Shown in pieces: positions 58,271 through 64,000 of a stretch of DNA of 64,000 nucleotides. Under the pieces are notes generated by a model that had not been told where the DNA came from, ran no database searches, and saw only the letters and a list, made by a program, of their open reading frames with translations. The translations under genes and the position numbers were made by a program. Numbering within the stretch: the stretch's first letter is position 1; each line of letters starts with the position of its first letter. This DNA comes from Kitagawia praeruptora (taxonomy: Eukaryota; Streptophyta; Magnoliopsida; Apiales; Apiaceae): contig CM075347.1 in the NCBI GenBank assembly GCA_037693485.1, positions 147,782,501 to 147,846,500 of the forward strand, given 5' to 3'.

Positions 58271-58982
58271 TGTTTGCACTAAATCACGCAAGCGTACGTG
58301 ATCACAAGTAATATAGATATAAGTCAAGTTCGTTCCCACAGAGATCTGGTTATGTTTCAATTCAGTTTAATGCACCTATGCAACAATGTATGGTTTTTAT
58401 TCACTGCTAAGACAATTAACAAAATTGGGTTTTTGATTAACTAAAATTAATTAAAAGCAATTTAACAAACTAAGAATTACGTAACTAAGAATAATTTAAA
58501 TCGAATTACTTATGCAAGAGAAAACATGGGATCCTAACTTCATTAAATACTTCGCTTAGAGTTGATGCCCTTAATCAAAGTATGTGATGGTTATGATATC
58601 TGATCAGACAACACGAAACAAGTATACGCTACTTCTCAGTATACAAATACCGAACTACTCATACATTCACAAAAGAGATAGAAGATTGGTAGACACCAAT
58701 TGTGTTTAGAAAACTCAATTTATATGGAAAACTACTCAAACTCTCCCAAGATTTGTATGGAAAACTTCATTCTTTATTCTACTCTTGAAATCCACCTAAG
58801 ATCACAAAAATCGCCAAACCTAACCGACGATTCGTAACCCTGCACAACTCAACGAAACACATCAAAACACGACAAACTTGAAACCAAGACACCAATTTAA
58901 GTCGAAATGGAGCGCTCCAAGTGGATATAAAATCCACTTATCACAGCCTCTATACACCAGTGGAATACTGGTGTGTGACAGC
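58271..58982 (-). mobile_element. Gypsy LTR, copy 2
   Basis: Counterpart of 2,173-2,884 with a few substitutions (for example near 58,341 and 58,901). The outer edge is equally unclear. Confidence 0.55.
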
Positions 58983-59071
58983 ACCAAAGACGGCGGCTCA
59001 ATAGTCAACGGGAAACTTCTCTGACAGACAATGGTTGAAAAGCGGTCTCTGAAGCTATTTTTCTTGTAGTG
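58983..59071. mobile_element. CACTA right terminus, copy 2
   Basis: Counterpart of 2,885-2,973, ending ttttcttgtagtg. Confidence 0.65.
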
Positions 59072-61033
59072 ATCCTAAACCCCATTTTCGAATTTCTTTT
59101 TCTTTTTATTATGTTCTTGAGTTTTCAAGAAAGAAACCAACATTTGGAGGCGTTATTTATGTCCGATTTAAACGCTCTTATAGTCGAATCGAAGCCCTCA
59201 TCATACTCTATCCAAAAACATCATCAAATTTTGTGGGGGTATAATATATATTTAATATATAATTTTGGTTCGGTTCGGTTCTTTCGAGTTTTGGATGTCA
59301 AGAACCGAACCGAACCGAGAACCGAACTATTCTCAATTTCAAGAACCGAACCGGATCCGAATTATAAAAAACCCGAACCAGACCCGAAATTTCAGTTCGG
59401 TTCGGTTCCCGGTTCTAACCCGAAAAATGCTCACTCCTACACAATAGGTCATAAAAAAAATTACAATGATATAGTTTCAATTTATTTCAATTTGTCAAGT
59501 TCACGAATAAAGACATCAATTTGATTAGCTTGTAAAAGATGTAAGCGAAAAAGGTTAAAAGCGAAGAAAATATGAAACTTAAAAAAATATAATATTTATA
59601 AATTTTGAAATAAATAAATATATCTCTGAAATAATATTAAATTGATATATGTTAGGTTTTACATGTTCAAATATGATTACATACTTTTCATATTATAATT
59701 TTTTTTAAATGCAATTCCAATATAACCTTTTTTAATGATATCCTTTTTAGATTATAATTTCCTTTTTAAGATGATATAATCTTGATCGTCTATTTTTAAA
59801 AATATTAAGTTCGATGGTTGAGATTATTTTGGGAGTATAGTGACAAAACCACAATGACCGGACCAAAATTATGGATAAGGATATATAAGGATATAATATA
59901 TCAATTTTTTAACAACAATTAGATATAATTTTTTTTTGGATAATTATAGGTATTAAAAAAGGAACCATGCGTTGCACGGGTTATAAGCTAGTATTTAATA
60001 ATTAAAGATTGACATATTATATCCTTATATATAATAAGCGTAAAGAGGATTTTATCCATAATTTTGGTCACTGTACTACCAAAATAATCTCAACCGTCGA
60101 ATTTAATATTTTTAAAAATAGATGATCAAGATTATATCATATTAAAAACAAAAATTATAATCTAAAAGGGATATAATTAAACAAAGGTTGGATTAGAATT
60201 GAATTTAAAAAGGAAATTATGAAAAGGATATAATTAAAAAAGGATACTATTAAATTTTATTAAATTTTTTATTAATATTAAAAAAATGTTCATATTTACT
60301 ATTTGTGCTCAATCTCGAGATCTAGAAATTAGATTTTGATGATTTTATAGCCCACGCACATCTCATAAAATTATCTTTAATTTATTGATGATTTAACAAT
60401 TATTATCAAAATGGAAACATTAAGAATCTCAAGAGAAAATATAATTACGAATTTTTACATTAATCATATTCAGTGTAGAAGACCTATATTGATAATTCTA
60501 TTCAATGTAAAAAACCAAATTATATACAATTTAAATCATTGACATGCACTTTTTCATATTTTAATATAAATACACTTTTTAGTTTACATGTTAAAAGATA
60601 ATATATTTTTTATGCTAAATCCAATATTTTTCATCTATTTATTTTATAATCTAACAGTTGTTATTTATTTTGTCGTATTAAAAACCAGACTATTAACTAT
60701 CAAAGTTTTGGACAAAATCAATATTACACTTATTATTAAAACTGTATTTGGTTGTTAGTTTAACTATCTTTAAATAATAAGAAGAAACGAAATATAAGTA
60801 GATTTTATAAATCAAATAGATTTTTCAACGTGAAAATCATCAATTTCTTATCTCTTTTGTTTCTGCGTAGTTTTAATTGGAAAATAATTGTTTTTTAACC
60901 AATTGGAAAATAACTGTTAAACCATCACTAAATTAATAATTATTTTGTTAATTTCGCATGGGTTGTAAAATCGTCTAAATCAAATTTTAAGAATTTAAGA
61001 TAGAGCATAAATATTGATTTGAATGTGTAAAAT

Positions 61034-61078
<45 letters not shown>

Positions 61079-61554
61079 ATTTTTTAAAAACAATATGATA
61101 TGTAAATTAATAACATATAAATATAAAAAAGATAATATAATTATAAATATTAAAAAAGGAACCGTGCGTTGTACGGGTTATAAGCTAGTATTTAATAATT
61201 AAAGTAATTAAAATATAAGTAGTGTTGGCTTATATATGCTTTTATTATTAATTTCATTAACAAATTATAAATATATATATTTTTGAGCCTTTGAAAAAAT
61301 CGAATACGTGAGGATATGGATTTTATCTAATTTATTAAAAATCTGATTCAAATCAGATTTTGTAGTGTTAACTTACATACATTAATTAATTAATTTTATT
61401 AAAAAATTATGAGTAAATATATTTTGAGCTTTTAAAAAGATCGGATATTTGAAGGTATGAATTTTATCCAATTTTTTTGTTTTTTTGACAAACTTATTTT
61501 TAAAAAAAAATTGAAATCCCAAGCACAATTTTTTTGAAATCAACTTAAATTGCA
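59072..61554. other. Copy 2 of the spacer with GGTTCG block, inverted repeat and Helitron-like ends
   Basis: It repeats 2,974-5,456. The Helitron-like CTAG ends are at 59,988-59,991 and 61,185-61,188. The (AT)n run (about 61,035-61,077) is shorter than in copy 1. An extra 18 bp (aggatataattaaaaa plus two bases) lies near 60,225. No genes are present. Confidence 0.7.
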
Positions 61555-62370
61555 TTAACTCAAATTTGCTTCGTACATCACTGTCTCCAACACAGAAAAT
61601 GGAGGAGACCAAAAAACATTGGAGCAATTCACCATACAAGGTACCCTAGCTAACAGATGGGCAACCTTGTTGGCCTGCTTTTTAACATAAGAAATATTGA
61701 TACTAGAATTCCTTTCATGAAGGACATGACACTGGTGTAACACGTTACCCACTTACAAATAATTTTCTACTCGTCTGGTAACCGCATTAACAGTGAGCAT
61801 AGAATCACTTTCAACGTCCACATTGCTAAGCTGTAGTTCGTGAATTCACTGGAGAGCTTCCAACAAACCCCTCGTCTCAACCTCAAAAACCGATACTGCA
61901 CCTGCAAACCTGCAGTTCTTCGCTCGAATGAATTCACCTCTATGGTTCCTGATTATCATTCCCACTGCAAACGATGAATCACCACTAAAGACAGATGCAT
62001 CTACGTTTAACTTCAATATTCCTGTTGTTGGAGCTAACCACCTCACCACCTCTGATCTAGAGCTTTGTAACCTTGCCCCAAGCATCCCTGAATTTTCACG
62101 TCGCACTTCTCTCCACTGACTAACTTGAGCTATACTCCATTGCATTGCTATCTCAGGTGTCAGTTTCTTTTGTTCCCAGACCTGCTTATTCCTCGCCCAC
62201 CATATACCCCATATTACAGTGGCCGTTTGCACCAAAACCTCCTGTGATTCCTTAGCCATTCTTTCTAGTAACCATCTCGGTGCTGATTCCACTAATGAAC
62301 TGTCAAACTCTGCATTCAACAGTCCCCAGCATTGTTTTGCATAGCTACAATCCAGGAATCCGAAGCACAA
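61555..62370 (-). pseudogene. L1-type RNase H tail, copy 2
   Basis: Counterpart of 5,457-6,271. The frame joining the zinc-binding tail to the RNase H domain is intact here (VSQWREVRRENSGMLGARLQ). A TGG to TGA change stops the domain after GLLEALQ, at a site where copy 1 reads W. The stop after RRVENYL is shared. Confidence 0.8.
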
Positions 62371-63843
62371 TTAGTTTAATAATTGGGGATTGCGAACTGA
62401 TATCGTACTTTTGCATTATGCAAATAGAGATCTGATTGGTGAATATAGTATTATGCAAATAGAGATCTGATTGGTGAATATAGTAATACTTTCGCAATAA
62501 TGACATAGTTTATGCCTAATTTTTTTTAATTGCAGACACAATCACACTGTGTTGATGAAGAAACACTTGATCGATCGATATTAAGGCATCACCATGACCA
62601 TCAATTTTAATTGTATAAGCATTTTATTGTCAAAAAAAATGTATGATGATATGATTGTGATTGACTTTATATTAAAAGAGTGATTAATTATGAAATTTAA
62701 TTTAAAATATGTAATAGAATATCACGATTGATTTCAAATTAAAATTGTGATTTTTTAGTAAATATTTTTATGATTTAAAAAATATGTATTTATGGATATG
62801 TTAAATAAAATTATTAATGTATTTAAAATAGCAGTGTTAACTAATCATGGTTAACGAGCTAGGGTGAAACTGTAAATAAGGAAAACTCTTAATATAATAT
62901 TATTGGTCTAAAATTTAGGAATTATATGTTTATATATTTTAATTATGATTTTTTTTAACATTTTTTATTATAATATCCGAGTTGTATATGGAAATACTAT
63001 TTTATGTTCCAGTTTGACTCCTAAACGGAACCAAACCGGTAACATCCCTAACTTAGCGGAGAGAGATCGACAGCAATTTGCAATAATTCTTTTACGTTAT
63101 TTAATTTATTCTTTTCTTAAAAAAGAGTACGCAATAAACAGAGCAGGGGCGCTTGAGGCTACCAGCGTAGCTTTTACAGGTCCGGAGTCTTCTTCCAAAA
63201 TCAGCCATTATATTAAGTAAATTCAAATATTGTATAGGATTATAGGAGAGATATTGTATAGGAGTAAATATATATGGGTAGACTAGAGTATTATAATAAA
63301 GGATGTTAGGTATTCCAAAAAAAATTTCAAATATTTTCCAAAAATACTGGCATGGCATCCACGAATTGTAATTAAATTTAGGGTAACTTGCAGTATTCTA
63401 TTCTTTTCTTATAATTAGAGCCAAGGATCATACATTGTTCAAAAACAATATCCTCACATACACGTACGCATCTAAATTTTTGGTAAGCCTTATTTTATAT
63501 ATACGGACTATAATGTTTACTTGAGATATCTCTTGTGGCGAATATTTTTATTCTTGAATTGAGCAGCTGGTAATATCGAGAATTCTTTTACTTTGTTGAT
63601 TTGTACGTGGTAGGTTAATTGTTTGATTACTCATACCCGGCTTCTGCTGTAATCGTTTGATAAGTTCATGTACATATTCGTTTCGAATGTGAATATCGAT
63701 TAATATATATAACTGTTAGTTGTCTAAACCCTATGAGATTTCAGTTCAATATAATGAGTACTCACGCACATATGTTTTTTTTATGCTTTGGATCGATCTT
63801 TATTTGAGTTGCTATTATGATCACTTAGGTATTAAATTTAGCG
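62371..63843. other. Copy 2 of the region upstream of the F-box gene
   Basis: It repeats 6,272-7,710. A 35-bp unit starting attatgcaaatagagatctg is tandemly doubled (62,415-62,449 and 62,450-62,484), and the unit is single in copy 1. No genes are recognised. Confidence 0.6.
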
Positions 63844-64000
63844 ATGGCCGACGATGTCCCAGAGAGGCAATCTTATGCTATAGAAGACGGCACAACAAGT
63901 GCTAAAAGGAGACTTGATAGCAAAAGGTTAGTGTTTGTTGGTGATGGAGTACGTAGGGAGGGAACTGATGATTCTAAAATATTGCAACTTGATGAAAGAT
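63844..64000 (+). CDS. F-box/FBD/LRR protein gene, copy 2, 5' part only
   Basis: The start codon and the first 52 codons or so agree with the gene at 7711 (MADDVPERQSYAIEDG and on) without a visible difference. The window ends at the F-box (LDERSD). Whether this copy carries the frameshift seen near 8,200 cannot be known from here; if it does not, it may be the working paralogue. Confidence 0.85.
   Translation, partial: MADDVPERQSYAIEDGTTSAKRRLDSKRLVFVGDGVRREGTDDSKILQLDER

Larger units (their letters stand above)
56100..64000. repeat. Second copy of positions 1 to about 7,870 (direct duplication)
   Basis: The whole stretch repeats the left end in the same order and orientation. The offset is 56,099 at the start and 56,133 at the F-box start codon. 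Substitutions and small indels are scattered throughout. There is a one-base loss in gag near 56,646, an 18-bp gain near 60,225, a shorter (AT)n run near 61,035 and a 35-bp tandem duplication at 62,415-62,484. The copy runs off the window, so its full length is unknown. Confidence 0.96.

Overview
The window is nuclear DNA of a flowering plant, probably a eudicot. The evidence is plant-type gene fragments with GT-AG introns (NAC, myosin XI, F-box/FBD, plastid-type triosephosphate isomerase), plant CACTA, Ty3/gypsy, L1 and Helitron-like elements, AT-rich spacers and a satellite with a monomer of about 173 bp. The species cannot be named from the sequence. No rRNA, tRNA or CRISPR was recognised. 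Only one locus looks like an ordinary host gene, a three-exon F-box/FBD/LRR gene at 7711-9388, and it carries a frameshift.

Layout. 1-7.9 kb: a satellite stub, a decayed gypsy gag with primer-binding site and LTR (minus strand), a CACTA terminus, Helitron-like ends, a decayed L1 RNase H tail (minus) and the F-box gene. 10,397-16,352: a complete CACTA element (TSD TTG) holding exons captured from a cyclin A, a STE20-like kinase and a CK2 beta subunit. 16,906-21,405: a second complete CACTA element (TSD CGA) holding exons from triosephosphate isomerase, a NAC factor, MCM5 and myosin XI. 21.5-22.8 kb: an F-box pseudogene, a CACTA terminus and a glycolate-oxidase-like exon. 23.8-26.3 kb and 47.7-52.8 kb: satellite arrays with an eight-monomer higher-order repeat. 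Between them, 26,303-47,703: a multimeric non-autonomous LTR element with four LTR copies and three identical-length internal regions. 52,762-56,076: a truncated CACTA element carrying DEAH-helicase and myosin XI exons. From 56,100 to the end the sequence of position 1 onward repeats as a diverged direct copy, so the window spans just over one period of a tandem duplication with a unit of about 56.1 kb.

Two points stand out. First, captured exons of unrelated genes inside two CACTA elements keep splice sites and reading phase, so each element could yield a fused transcript; the second has 843 nt of continuous phase over six exons. Second, the satellite monomer aligns along its length with tandem repeats inside the first CACTA element, and in three places the repeat sits upstream of captured exons in the same orientation. 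This suggests the satellite grew out of the internal repeat of a gene-capturing CACTA family. All reading was by eye; expression, database identity and copy number were not tested.
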